Shown here piece by piece: positions 37,143-60,700 of a DNA stretch of 64,000 nt. Location of the stretch: the NCBI RefSeq assembly GCF_027596085.1, contig NC_072471.1, forward strand, positions 9,945,594 to 10,009,593. Direction: 5' to 3'. The notes beneath the pieces were generated by a model. The model did no database searches, was not told the origin of the DNA, and saw only the letters and a list, made by a program, of their open reading frames with translations. The DNA comes from Anoplopoma fimbria. Taxonomy: Eukaryota; Chordata; Actinopteri; Perciformes; Anoplopomatidae. The first letter of the stretch is position 1. The number at the start of each line of letters is the position of its first letter. The position numbers were made by a program, and so were the translations under genes.

Positions 37143-38091
37143 GCGTGTGTGCTTGTATCAGATAGAGAGTAATGACATAGCAGGTGACGGGCCACAGACC
37201 GTATCTGACAGTGTGACTCAGGGGGTGAGCACGCATTATAGGGCAAAACTAAGGCATGTTTCTTGACAGCCACTTACATTCTCAAGTTTAGTTTAGTACA
37301 AACGCTCACAGCCATGACGGATGGGTCCTTTTGTGGTTCCCCGCTCCCCCAGTATGAGAAATCAGAAAATGCGTACTTCTTTATTTTCATTCCACTTCTA
37401 CTTTACAACTACCAAGCTTCACCACTCAATCAGTCCCTGGAGGAGGGAAAAAAACAAGAGAACAAATCAATGCTCATTGACATTACTTTTCGGTTTTTCA
37501 GTTGTTCTTATTTTCTCTCTCCCCTCAATCTCTCTTTTCCTTTTCATCCGAGTTCCTGTCGGTTGCCAGGATTGATTTTTGGAGGCTTTACAGTGACAAT
37601 GACTGACTCCACGCTGCTTTGGAGTGAAGTCAGCTGTCTTCTGCTTGTGTGTGTGTGTGTGTTTGTGTGTATGTGTTGGTGTGTTTGAGAAAAAGAGAGA
37701 GATAAATAGAAAGATGATGACGACAACGAGCCTGAGGGAATGCTGCAGCACATGCTCAAGCCTGAGAATAAATGACCTTCTGTGTGTAAGCTGTTAGCAT
37801 GCTAATCTTAGCATGTTACAGTTTGTGTAGTTGCCATTCATCTCAGAGGGCAGTTTTACAATTAAGTTAAAAATGAATTCTGTCATTAGTTAAAGACGTC
37901 ACATGTCATGTAGTGACGCGTACAATCAAAATCTAAACTTTAACGGTGTCGCTAGGTGAAAGGTCACAGGATGATTGACGGATAATTAAAGATGGTCCGT
38001 TTACCGGAAGTCTTTGCCATTTATACCCGCTCAGATTTGACATTGATGACTAGTTCATTCGATGTAAAGATGGCTTATATTGACCATGAAT

Positions 38092-38275
38092 GTGTTACAA
38101 ACACTTTGGGAGATATTCGCTTGTTGATACCACTCACAACTTTGTATATATGAAGGAGCCAGCAGACGGTTAGCTTAGCTTACCACAAAAATAAACGAGG
38201 TGGTATGAACCCTCTAATCCAACTCTTGGCAAGAAAGTGAATAAGCGTATTTCCAAAAGTGTCAAAAAACAATTC
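38092..38275 (+). mobile_element. MITE-like teleost repeat, internally deleted
   Basis: Contains ACACTTTGGGAGATATTCGC, GATACCACTC, GGAGCCAGCAGACGGTTAGC then TTAGCTTA, and ends with CTCTTGGCAAGAAAGTGAAT then AAGCGTATTTCCAAAAGTGT. The beginning and end are inverted versions of one another in the intact family as I recall it. This copy has lost part of the left end and middle. Confidence 0.6.
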
Positions 38276-38601
38276 CTTTTTTATTTGATCTAATATTATA
38301 AGAAGTGCGACAGAATTTGTCCCAGACGAGTCTTTTCATTTCAGTGCAGTTCATTGATAAACATCATGACACACACATAACGGGACACAATATGATTCTT
38401 CGGATGACGACAGGGACTTGGACATAAAAGTGTCCTTGTGGTGAGAGAGATTGATGATTGATCAAAGGTCAAATAATTGTAATCAATATTTGAAGATCAA
38501 CATTTTCATTTGTGTCATGACTCAATTGTCTAAGGTTCTAGAAATTGACAATTCACAACGTGATAGACCCCCCCACTGGTTCTTATAATATGCACAGAAC
38601 C

Positions 38602-38602
<1 letters not shown>

Positions 38603-38654
<52 letters not shown>
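38603..38654. repeat. (CA)n microsatellite
   Basis: About 26 CA units. Confidence 0.95.
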
Positions 38655-38657
<3 letters not shown>

Positions 38658-39530
38658 TAAAGTTGTGTTATCTGTATTACACACGCACAGTATTGCTGGT
38701 ATTGACCTGTGGGCAAATCAATACCATTAATATTGAATGCTCAATAGCACCCATGGTTAAAGGACAATCATCTGTATTGATGGTAGTGCTGTTGTAGCCT
38801 CAGAGCTGGTTCATGATGTCGATAAAATAAAATATTGAAAATGAAAAGAGGATCTTGGTTAGGGTGTTTGTCATTTATTTGGGGAATGTTTAAAAAAGTC
38901 TATTGGGCAGTTTCAGTAGCCAAGAAAGGGAAGTGTTGCCCGATGGCACATCAGTAGAGATTTTAAATGAGGTGAGAGTGTTTTTGGTTCCCTTTCTTGA
39001 CCGAGGTTTACCCGGCAGGTCACGAGCCTGGTCCCCTCAGGCTGCTGTGCTGTTTTTCTACTTTGCGTCAGTTCATTTCCCGGGGTTAAAGCACCACTCT
39101 GGGCCAGATGGTTAACTTGTCTGCGTGATTGGTTTGCTTCATGGAGGAAGTGTGGAAAAATAATTGAATCTCATACAGCGACTTTAATAGGGGGGAAAAA
39201 AAACAAGGGTGTGTACGACATCAACAAAGCTTTTATGTGCCAAGAAAATTGTGATCGTATAGCTACACTGCACGGAACGTCTTGATGAGTCATTTAACAT
39301 CCTGTTGTCGACAGACATTGTGTGTCAGCAGTTCTCTCAGAACTGAAAATTCAACATTTGCGGTTGGCTTAGATCCTGGGAAGCTCCATTTGGTGTGGGA
39401 GATGTGAATCCATTTTTTTTTTTTTGTTCTTGGTATCTTATGTTCTATCATTCGAGTTCTTTTTATCCCAATATGGGGTCAGTCTGTTCTGTTCTGCTAC
39501 TGCAGAGTTGGTTCTCGAAGGCGGTGTGTT

Positions 39531-39706
<176 letters not shown>

Positions 39707-40099
39707 TGTTTTTGACTCTTGTAAATAATAAGCCTGAAGATGAGTACTGACAATCACGCAGCTATCTTTGGGAGGACACAGAACAATTCTTTTTGCTTGT
39801 ACACTTTGCTTTCATTACCCAACCACATGTTTTTGGCCACCGTGCCTCCATCAGGGTGGTGTCTGAGGTTGTTTTTTCCGTAAATACAGTCTATTGAGGT
39901 AGTTAAAGGGGTGGATGTGTTAAGGACAGCTTAGTATCTATGGTGATCTAACATTAGAGGAAACAGGATGACAAACCGTGATGAAGGCAAAAGGCATGGT
40001 GACACACAAGATTTGTTTTCATTTTTATAATCACACTAAGTCTGCGCTTCAGTTTGTGAACGTTCTCTCAGTAAGAAATGACAAACACCCATGATAAGT

Positions 40100-40115
40100 T
40101 GTGTGTGTGTGTGTG

Positions 40116-40148
<33 letters not shown>
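40100..40148. repeat. (TG)n microsatellite
   Basis: About 24 TG units with one CG interruption. Confidence 0.9.
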
Positions 40149-41012
40149 ACAGAGTGTGGTCGTCGACACAAGTCTCTTTAATGTTTTTTTCCTCTTCTTC
40201 CACTGCTCCCAGGCTCTTATCAGACCCACACAGCTAGTTCAATTGTCGGGAGAGCTGTTTGTTCTTGTGTGGCAATCAGACCACAAGAGACTGTGTTATC
40301 GTGAGAATCGACATACAGCAGAAAAAATAAAAACCATAAAAAGTTCTTTATTCCTCTTATTCCGGCATTGACTATCACTTTTCATCATGACGGAAAATGA
40401 TGGTGCAGTTACTCAAGAAGAGTGTCAATGTAATTTTCAGAAATAGTCGATTGGGGAGAAAGAGGAGGCAGGAAAAGGGAAGAGATTGATTGGACCGTCT
40501 CTGAGTGTAGAAGTGTTTGATTTCGATTAGGGAGCTCGCCCTCAGGCCAGTCAGCTCCGCTTAAATAGTCTTCTTTATCATCTTCACAGCGTACAATAGC
40601 GGTGCTGTCTGTTGGTCGATGTCATTGGGTTATGAAACGTTCGGCATTTTTCCTATCGCTCTTTTAATGATTTTCTTTTGTCCTTTTCTGTTGTGTAGTA
40701 TCGCCTCTTTGACTCTTTAGGGCTTCTCTTCTCTTTTTTTTAAGCATGACAATGTTTTGCGTTTTCATTCTCTAGAATTATTATCATTCTCTGGAAAATC
40801 CTCATGTCTATGCACTCACTTACGACACCTGTTCTTTGTAAAAAAAAAGAATAGCTCCCATTGTTCACATCTGTTAACTGCAAGTGAACAGAATCCAACA
40901 GAAATTTGTGTTTTTACTTTTTCTACCTCTACTATATAACCAAAGCAAAATGTAACACGACTAAAGCGAGCAAATTACCAATGTCAGAATAATGTCAGTT
41001 TCCTAATGACAT

Positions 41013-41325
41013 CTAGTTGTTTTTACTTTTAGGATTGCTTAGGGTTGCAGGGCTGTTTACATAGTTTTCATATGGTCGTTGTAGGGATACTATTAGTGTG
41101 ACTCCTAACAAACGGTGTGAGTATCTCAAGGGCTTTCTTGGCAATACAAGAGTATGGTACGATTTGGTGACACCAAAACGTTGAGAGCGTTGTTGTTCCG
41201 AAGAGTTGCTGTTGAAGCTGGCTCTGCTGAAGTTCAATGATTTCGTCGAGGCATTCATCGTTGACATCTGCTGTCATCTGCATAAGTTTTAGCTTTCTCC
41301 GTGCTTTTTGGGCTACCCAAGCCAC
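41013..41325 (-). pseudogene. hAT-type transposase relic (C-terminal dimerisation region)
   Basis: The minus strand has an open stretch reading LSTFWCHQIVPYSCIAKKAL then EILTPF. It resembles the FW...YP..akkAleiLlPF part of the dimerisation domain of ZBED5/GTF2IRD2-like hAT transposases, preceded by ECLDEIIELQQ-type sequence. The expected LCE-GFS motif after LPF is lost, so it is broken. The hAT-like terminal repeat at 41488 lies on the correct side for an element in this orientation. No start, DDE-region or BED finger remains. Confidence 0.45.
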
Positions 41326-41332
41326 CGTACCG

Positions 41333-41381
41333 TTAAGGTGCGTTCACACCGAACGGGGCGCTCGGTGTGAACGCACCTTAA
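41333..41381. mobile_element. 49-bp TTAA-bounded palindrome (minimal MITE or footprint)
   Basis: TTAAGGTGCGTTCACACCGA and its exact complement TCGGTGTGAACGCACCTTAA surround a 9-base centre. TTAA at both ends matches the target of piggyBac and Kolobok transposons. GGTGCGTTCACACC is a recurrent end sequence of teleost DNA elements as I recall it. Essentially two terminal repeats with no body. Confidence 0.7.
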
Positions 41382-41385
41382 GGAA

Positions 41386-41488
41386 TAGACGGTCATTCAT
41401 TTTTAAAGCGGCGGCTCACTTGACCGCAGTGTGTGTCTGCCGAACCCCTGAGAGTGGGGTTCGATCGAACCCAGGTTAAGAACCACTG
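41386..41488 (-). mobile_element. hAT-like terminal region
   Basis: Read on the minus strand from 41488 it begins CAGTGGTTCTTAACCTGGGT and continues TCGATCGAACCCC, then CAGGGGTTCGGCAGA. This is the terminal sequence of a hAT family widespread in fish. The opposite terminus was not found, so the element is truncated or deleted. Confidence 0.65.
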
Positions 41489-42493
41489 CTCTAAGCTATC
41501 ATTTTGCACATCCCAAAAATTAGCTTCTTTTTTTAGAACAGATTTGAGAAATTTGTGAGAAACTATAATCTGGCGCAAGAACAAAGCTATTTCACAAAGA
41601 TGCTTTGTGCATACTCAGAAATGGAGTCAGGTGCAGAGTAGCATGTGAAGAAAGCCAACTTTGTGTTTCCTTCACCTCTCCTCACTCTATGATTTGATAT
41701 GATCCAGAACAGCAGAAGAGGTCATAGCAATCACTTGAGGTCACTTAAGTGAGATGAGACTTTAACATTCGGTGCTATGAAAGCGATGTGCTTTATGCGT
41801 AGTTCAGTATATTGTATGAGCGCGTTACCTCGTCCTTGACTTTGGATCCACTTCAGTTCTTCTGCTCCCTGCATGCTTAGATCAGCCTTTTACAAATGAT
41901 GTCTTTAACAGACAGTCTGTGTATGTTTTCAGGTATATGCGAAGGTGTGTATGTACATGCCTTTGTGTGTGTCCCCCCCTCCCTTGAGTGTGATTATAAT
42001 CCCCTAATGTATGTTTGTGGTAGCACAGGGGGATGGTTTAAATTAAGTGATCTGGTGCCCGGCGGCTTATTCTCGTTGACTTGGCCCCTCTGGAGCGCTG
42101 TGTGTGTGTTTGTGATGGAGGAAAAAAAAACAGACCTCAGCAGAGTAAGACACGCTGATATAAATGTGCAACTGCAGTTTTCATCATTTACGCTACATTA
42201 AAGCTTCGGTCGTGCTCCGATTGAGTGTTTGGAAACAAGCTGCAGTACAAACATGCAGATATAAATGGGTCTAGGTCATGTAACCACAAGCTTATTTATC
42301 CTTATGAAGGCCAGATGTCTAAAATAAACCTTAAAAACCAAGGACTTTTTAGTTTTACACCTGCACACTTCTATGCCTTGCCATCACACGGAATTCTCCC
42401 AGATTTAAAAAGGATTCATGTCTAAGTTTTACAGTAGCTGTGTAGTTTCAGTGTAGCAGCCATTGATGCACATGTAACAGGTGCTAAATAGGA

Positions 42494-42519
42494 CTTTATT
42501 TATTTATTTATTTATTTAT
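42494..42519. repeat. (TTTA)n microsatellite
   Basis: Six TTTA units. Confidence 0.9.
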
Positions 42520-43361
42520 GTAACACTTTAGCAGTTGTACTACCTGCTGCTTTAATGATTGAGCATGACCTCAAAATGATGATGCCGCTTCTGCACTAAA
42601 CTGGCAGCAATCATTGGATTTTGTTGTGATTAGTTTTTCGTGGAAAATTTCTCACCTTGTTCTTCAAAACTGTTTGTCAAGCTTGGATTTTAAATGGAGC
42701 CATATTGTTAGATTTCCCTGTAACGCAGAAGAGAAACTGTAAAGTGGTTAGATTAAGAAAAAAAAAGGGATTCTAAGTTCTTAACGGGGAAAACATCCAA
42801 AACTTCCTGTGTGTGAATCTCTCGTTCCTGTCCTTGACACCTATCGTCGCTAAGCAACTCACCATGACAGCAAGTTGGAAGCAGCTCTTAATTTGCCGCC
42901 GGTGACAGTAGCTCCAGTATTTTAAGGCCTTGATACCACGGGTAACTTTTGGAATTGACAGAGATAAAGCAACAACCAACATTATGTTTATCTCCGATGC
43001 AGACCTGCTTTGGGTGAATGAACTGCAGTGCATACTGTCTATCTGCTAGATAGTTTTTCTTTTAAGGGGATTGAACTTGAACCACTATCATACTTTTAGT
43101 CTGGGCATTCAGGCCCAAATAAAAGACTACCTAATGATACGATAATGCATACTTTTACTGCGTCCTATTGCTCAGGTTTAAAGCGGTGTTCAACATTTAA
43201 TGGTTATATAATGGGCTTGTATCTTTCATTGTTTGGGAAACTGCTACACATTGTAATTTCAAATTTGAGGATTGACAAAATCATGGAGATTAACTTTTTT
43301 CCTTTCCCCATCTTTTTCTCTTTCTTTCTCTATTTCTGCCATAAAGTCCTAAAAGATCCAG

Positions 43362-43559
43362 GGACTTCAAGTCAAGTCTCATCTGGATTTCGTCGTCATC
43401 ATCATCATCATCCATTAAGTCTTCTCTCCGCGGAGGTCAGTCCAGTGTTTCAAGCTGGACGCAGGAGAGACGAGTGGGGCCGAGGGCCCAGCCTTCGTGC
43501 TTAGACACAGAACTCCAAACCTTGTTGAACACACGACAGATAGCACGCCTACAGATCCC
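43362..43559 (+). other. adipor2: adipor2 5' UTR part of exon 2
   Basis: Follows a strong pyrimidine tract (43290-43340). Candidate acceptors are AAAG ending at 43346 and CCAG ending at 43361; the latter is preferred. Contains a (CAT)n run near 43393-43412. The frame leading into the start codon is open back to about 43497 but has no earlier ATG. Confidence 0.55.
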
Positions 43560-55509
<11,950 letters not shown>

Positions 55510-55583
55510 CGCACACGAACTGACTCAGTCATGTACACACACACATCTTATGGGGAGGCACTGGTTCTTATATTATGCACAGA

Positions 55584-55628
<45 letters not shown>

Positions 55629-56320
55629 AAAATCTGAGATATTCTCCCACTAAACTGAAGACTGATGTGGCTTGTGTGGTGTCTGTGTGCGTAATAGACA
55701 GTGTGGCCTCCAAAGGGGCGCATTAAAACTGACTGACGAGGGTCTTTGTTCTCTTCGTCCCTCTGTCTGGCTATCTGTCTGTCGACCTCCACCTCTTCTG
55801 GCTCTGTTGCTTCTTCTATAAAACCACTCCAAGATGGTGTGTTTTATAAACCAGTTTTTGAGACTCTGCTTTCTCCAGGAAATATCTCTGTTTGTTTGTG
55901 AGGGAGGCAAGGTGTTTAAAACAACCTTTCATTAATGCTACATTTTCTTCTGTGTTGAGTTCTGACATTTAAGAGTTTTGGGGTTTGATTTGAAAAAGGA
56001 AGCATTATTGTGGCTTTAAAAAAGACATTTTGAGGTGTTTTTTGCTGATGCTGTTTTTCTAAATCACACTTTAAGAGCGTAAGAATACGATAAAAAGAAA
56101 AGATTTGAGTGGATTTCTTCCATGATTGTGAAGGTTGCAGGGTGAGATGTTGGAAACTGGGGTGGGCAAGTGGTGAATAGTCACTTTTAAAAGTACAAAA
56201 AAAAAATGTTTTCCATGTAAATAAGATTTCTAAATTTTGGGTTATAGATTTGTATGAAATATATATAAAAAAAAAAAAAAATGTTATCATACGATGGCAG
56301 GAATAAATAAATATGTTACA
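55510..56320 (+). terminator. adipor2: adipor2 3' UTR with poly(A) signal
   Basis: Starts after the stop codon, includes a (CA)n tract (55586-55621) and A-runs near 56200 and 56267, and reaches AATAAATAAATA at 56302, a plausible polyadenylation signal. A second AATAAA lies at 56708. Confidence 0.5.
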
Positions 56321-57664
56321 TGATGAATCAATTAAAGATGAGGAAGAGAGGTTTTGTATCTTCACTGGCTCTTACATTGAAGTGCATTGAATAATACAAT
56401 ATAACTGCGGTTGGTGGGAAACACTTCAAGTAGCCTTTAAATGCAAGGATGAAATGGTAGAGGCAGGAAATATACAGCACAACATCTGAATCTTATTTAA
56501 CAAACAGCGATTTCAAAAGTGGTGTTTTGTCGCCAGTTTAGGTTGAACGCGACAACTTTTCTGTCCCTAAAAACCTCGAAATATAAACTAGGAGACATCT
56601 GAACGACTGTCCTCTACTCAGTACTTTCCACTTTTGTGTTGACCCTGCACCCTTGTGTTTGTCAGGCATCACATAGCCGGAGAACAGATCTCAAATCAGG
56701 CCTTATGAATAAAACGTTCCCATGCGAACATTTGTGCTTAAAACCAAATCTAAGTCAAAACTATGATATAAAGAGTCCTATTGATATGTAGCCATTCTTC
56801 TTATTGTAAATTGTCTGATATGTTGAAAGATAATTTCCATGACACCAAAATAAGTTGATTCTTTTCTATGATATGCCCTGAAATGATTTGTTAAAACATA
56901 TCAAGCATAACGTGAAGATATTTTTTATAACAAGGCCCCAGATTCATATTTATGATTTTTGTAAAACTGCAGTATAATTACAATAGATATGCAGTTCATT
57001 GTCGTCCTCCTTTTGGATACTCTGTCTGAAAACATGTTTTTCTTTTTGATTGGATTGCATTTTAATTTATCCACTATAGTTTTGGGTATTATTATTGCAA
57101 GCTTTGTTTTCTCCTTTTTTTCCTTCTTTTCTACTATTTATCACTGGTTTCTTGCATTGAGCCAGAAATCATGTGAGTACTAAGTATCTCTCGCCCTAAA
57201 AATGTCAAAAAAACAAGTCTCCTCTAAAGATCTGATACAGTTAACTACTTAACTACATGAACTGCCTCATATATGGAGACTTGGCGATTAAAACAAGGGG
57301 AACCTTTTAAAAATTGTGTTTTCTGGCAATACGAAAATCTCGCTCCAGCACAATAGAAACACACAAAACACAACAATTCTGAGCTTATCATGAACTGTAT
57401 GTCTATGATAGTTTGAAATTGAGGTTTGCACGTTTCTATTTGATGGCAGCTTTTTCTGAGCAGTAATTTGAACACAATTTCGAATTTTTTCTTTTCTATT
57501 TTCTATTTTCTATTTTTCATTTTCTGTTTTATTTTATCTAGTTTATTAATTTATTTCTCTTGGTGAGCGCAAATTGTCTGTTGCAGCACACGTTCCATTA
57601 TGATGGGATGAGTGGTTGATTGCAATAGACCTTTATATCTGCTGTATTGTTCTAATAAAAAGAT
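56321..57664. other. AT-rich flank before the assembly gap
   Basis: No gene recognised. Near 57489-57540 it has short TTTTCTA-type tandem words. It stops at a run of N. Confidence 0.5.
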
Positions 57665-57764
57665 NNNNNNNNNNNNNNNNNNNNNNNNNNNNNNNNNNNN
57701 NNNNNNNNNNNNNNNNNNNNNNNNNNNNNNNNNNNNNNNNNNNNNNNNNNNNNNNNNNNNNNNN
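57665..57764. other. Assembly gap (100 N)
   Basis: Exactly 100 N, the conventional placeholder for a gap of unknown length. It sits at the left edge of the satellite, as expected where repeats break an assembly, so the true array start and length are unknown. Confidence 0.98.
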
Positions 57765-60700
57765 GTTGAAAAAGTCGTAGTATTGTATGTCGAAAAAGTG
57801 AATAAAGTCATAGTATAGTATGTTGAAAAAAGTCATAGTATTGTATGTTAAAATTTTGAAAAAAAGTCATAGTATATTTGTCAGAATAAGTCATAGAATA
57901 GTATGCCGGAATAAGTCATGGTATAGTATGTCAAAAAAGTGAATAAAGTCATAGTATAGTATGTTGAAAAAAGTCATAGTATTGTATGTCGAAAAGTGAA
58001 TAAAGTCATAGTATAGTATGTTGAAAAAAGTCATAGTATTGTATTAGTATGTCGTAATAAGTCGTAGTATAGTATGTTGAAAGAAAGTGAATAAAGTCAT
58101 AGTATAGTATGTCGAAAAAAGTTGAAAAAAAGTCATAGTATATTTTGTCAGAATAAGTGATAGAATAGTATGCCGGAATAAGTCATAGTATAGTAAGTCG
58201 AAAAAAGTCATAGTATAGTATGTCGAAAAAGAAGAAAGAAAAGTCATAGTATAGCATGTCGATAAAAGTTGAAAAAAAGTCATAGTATAGTATGTCGGAA
58301 TAAATCATAGTATAGTATTTCGTAATAAGTCGTAGTATAGTATGTCGAAAAAAAGTGAATAAAGTCATAGTATAGTATGTTGAAAAAAGTCATAGTATTG
58401 TATGTTGAAAAAAGTTGAAAAAAAGTCATAGTATATTTTGTCAGAATAAGTCATAGAATAGTATGCCGGAATAAGTCATGGTATAGTATGTCGAAAAAAA
58501 AGTGAATAAAGTCATAGTATAGTATGTTGAAAAAAGTCGTAGTATTGTATGTCGAAAAAAGTGAATAAAGTCATAGTATAGTATGTTGAAAAAAGTCATA
58601 GTATTGTATGTTGAAAAAGTTGAAAAAAAGTCATAGTATATATTTGTCAGAATAAGTCATAGAATAGTATGCCGTCGAAAAAGTGAATAAAGTCATAGTA
58701 TAGTATGTTGTCATAAAAAGTCATAGTATTGTATGTTGAAAAAGTTGAAAAAAAGTCATAGTATATTTTGTCAGAATAAGTCATAGAATAGTATGTATAG
58801 TATGGAATAAGTCATGGTATAGTATGTCGAAAAAAAGTGAATAAAGTCATAGTATAGTATGTTGAAAAAAGTCATAGTATTGTATGTCGAAAAAAGTGAA
58901 TAAAGTCATAGTATAGTATGTCGAAAAAAGAAAAAAAAAGTCATAGTATAGTATGTCGGAATAAATCATAGTATAGTATTTCGGAATAAGTCATAGTATA
59001 GTATGTCGTAATAAGTCGTAGTATAGTATGTTGAAAGAAAGTGAAAAAAGTCATAGTATACGTCGAAAAAAGTTGAAAAAAAGTCACAGTATATTTTGTC
59101 AGAATAAGTCATAGAATAGTATGTCGGAATAAGTCATGTATAGTATGGAATAAGTCATAGTATAGTATGTCAGAATAAGTCATAGAATAGTATGCCGGAA
59201 TAAGTCATAGTATAGTATGTCGTAATAAATCGTAGTATAGTATGTTGGAATAAATCATAGTATAGTAAGTCGAAAAAAGTCATAGTATAGTATGTCGAAA
59301 AAAAAAAAGAAAAAAAAGTCATAGTATAGCATGTCGATAAAAGTTGAAAAAAAGTCATAGTATAGTATGTCGGAATAAATCATAGTATAGTATTTCGTAA
59401 TAAGTCGTAGTATAGTATGTCGAAAAAAAGTGAATAAAGTCATAGTATAGTATGTTGAAAAAAGTCATAGTATTGTATGTTGAAAAAAGTTGAAAAAAAG
59501 TCAAAGTATATTTTGTCAGAATAAGTCATAGAATAGTATGCCGGAATAAGTCATGGTATAGTATGTCGAAAAAAAGTGAATAAAGTCATAGTATAGTATG
59601 CCGGAATAAGTCATGGTATAGTATGTCGAAAAAAAGTGAATAAAGTCATAGAATAGTATGTTGAAAAAGTCATAGTATTGTATGTTGAAAAAAGTGAATA
59701 AAGTCATAGTATAGTATGTCGAAAAAAGTTGAAAAAAGTCATAGTATATTTTGTCAGAATAAGTCATAGTATAGTATGTCGAAAAAAAGTGAATAAAGTC
59801 ATAGTATAGTATGTTGAAAAAAGTCATAGTATAGTATGTGAAAAAAGTGAAAAAGTCATAGTATAGTATGTTGAAAAAAGTCATAGTATAGTATGTCGAA
59901 TAAAAGTTGAAAAAAAGTCATAGTATAGTATGTGAATAAATCATAGTATAGTATTTCGTAATAAGTCGTAGTATAGTATGTCGAAAAAAAGTGAATAAAG
60001 TCATAGTATAGTATGTTGAAAAAAGTCATAGTATTGTATGTTGAAAAAAGTTGAAAAAAAGTCATAGTATATTTTGTCAGAATAAGTCATAGAATAGTAT
60101 GCCGGAATAAGTCATGGTATAGTATGTCGAAAAAAAGTGAATAAAGTCATAGTATAGTATGTTGAAAAAAGTCGTAGTATTGTATGTCGAAAAAAGTGAA
60201 TAAAGTCATAGTATAGTATGTCGAAAAAAAGAAAAAAAAAAAAGTCATAGTATAGTATTTCGGAATAAGTCATAGTATAGTATGTCGTAATAATAGTATA
60301 GTATGTCGTAGTATAGTATGTTGAAAGAAAGTGAATAAAGTCATAGTATAGTATGTCGAAAAAAGTTGAAAAAAAGTCACAGTATATTTTGTCAGAATAA
60401 GTGATAGAATAGTATGCCGGAATAAGTCATAGTATAGTAAGTCGAAAAAAAAAGTCATAGTATAGTATGTCGAAAAAAGAAGAAAAAAAAGTCATAGTAT
60501 AGCATGTCGAAAAAGTTGAAAAAAAGTCATAGTATAGTATGTCGGAATAAATCATAGTATAGTATTTCGTAATAAGTCGTAGTATAGTATGTCAAAAAAA
60601 GTGAAAAAAGTCATAGTATAGTATGTTGAAAAATGTCATAATGTAGTATTTCGAAAAAAGTTGAAAAAAGTCATAGTATATTTTGTCAGAATAAGTCATA

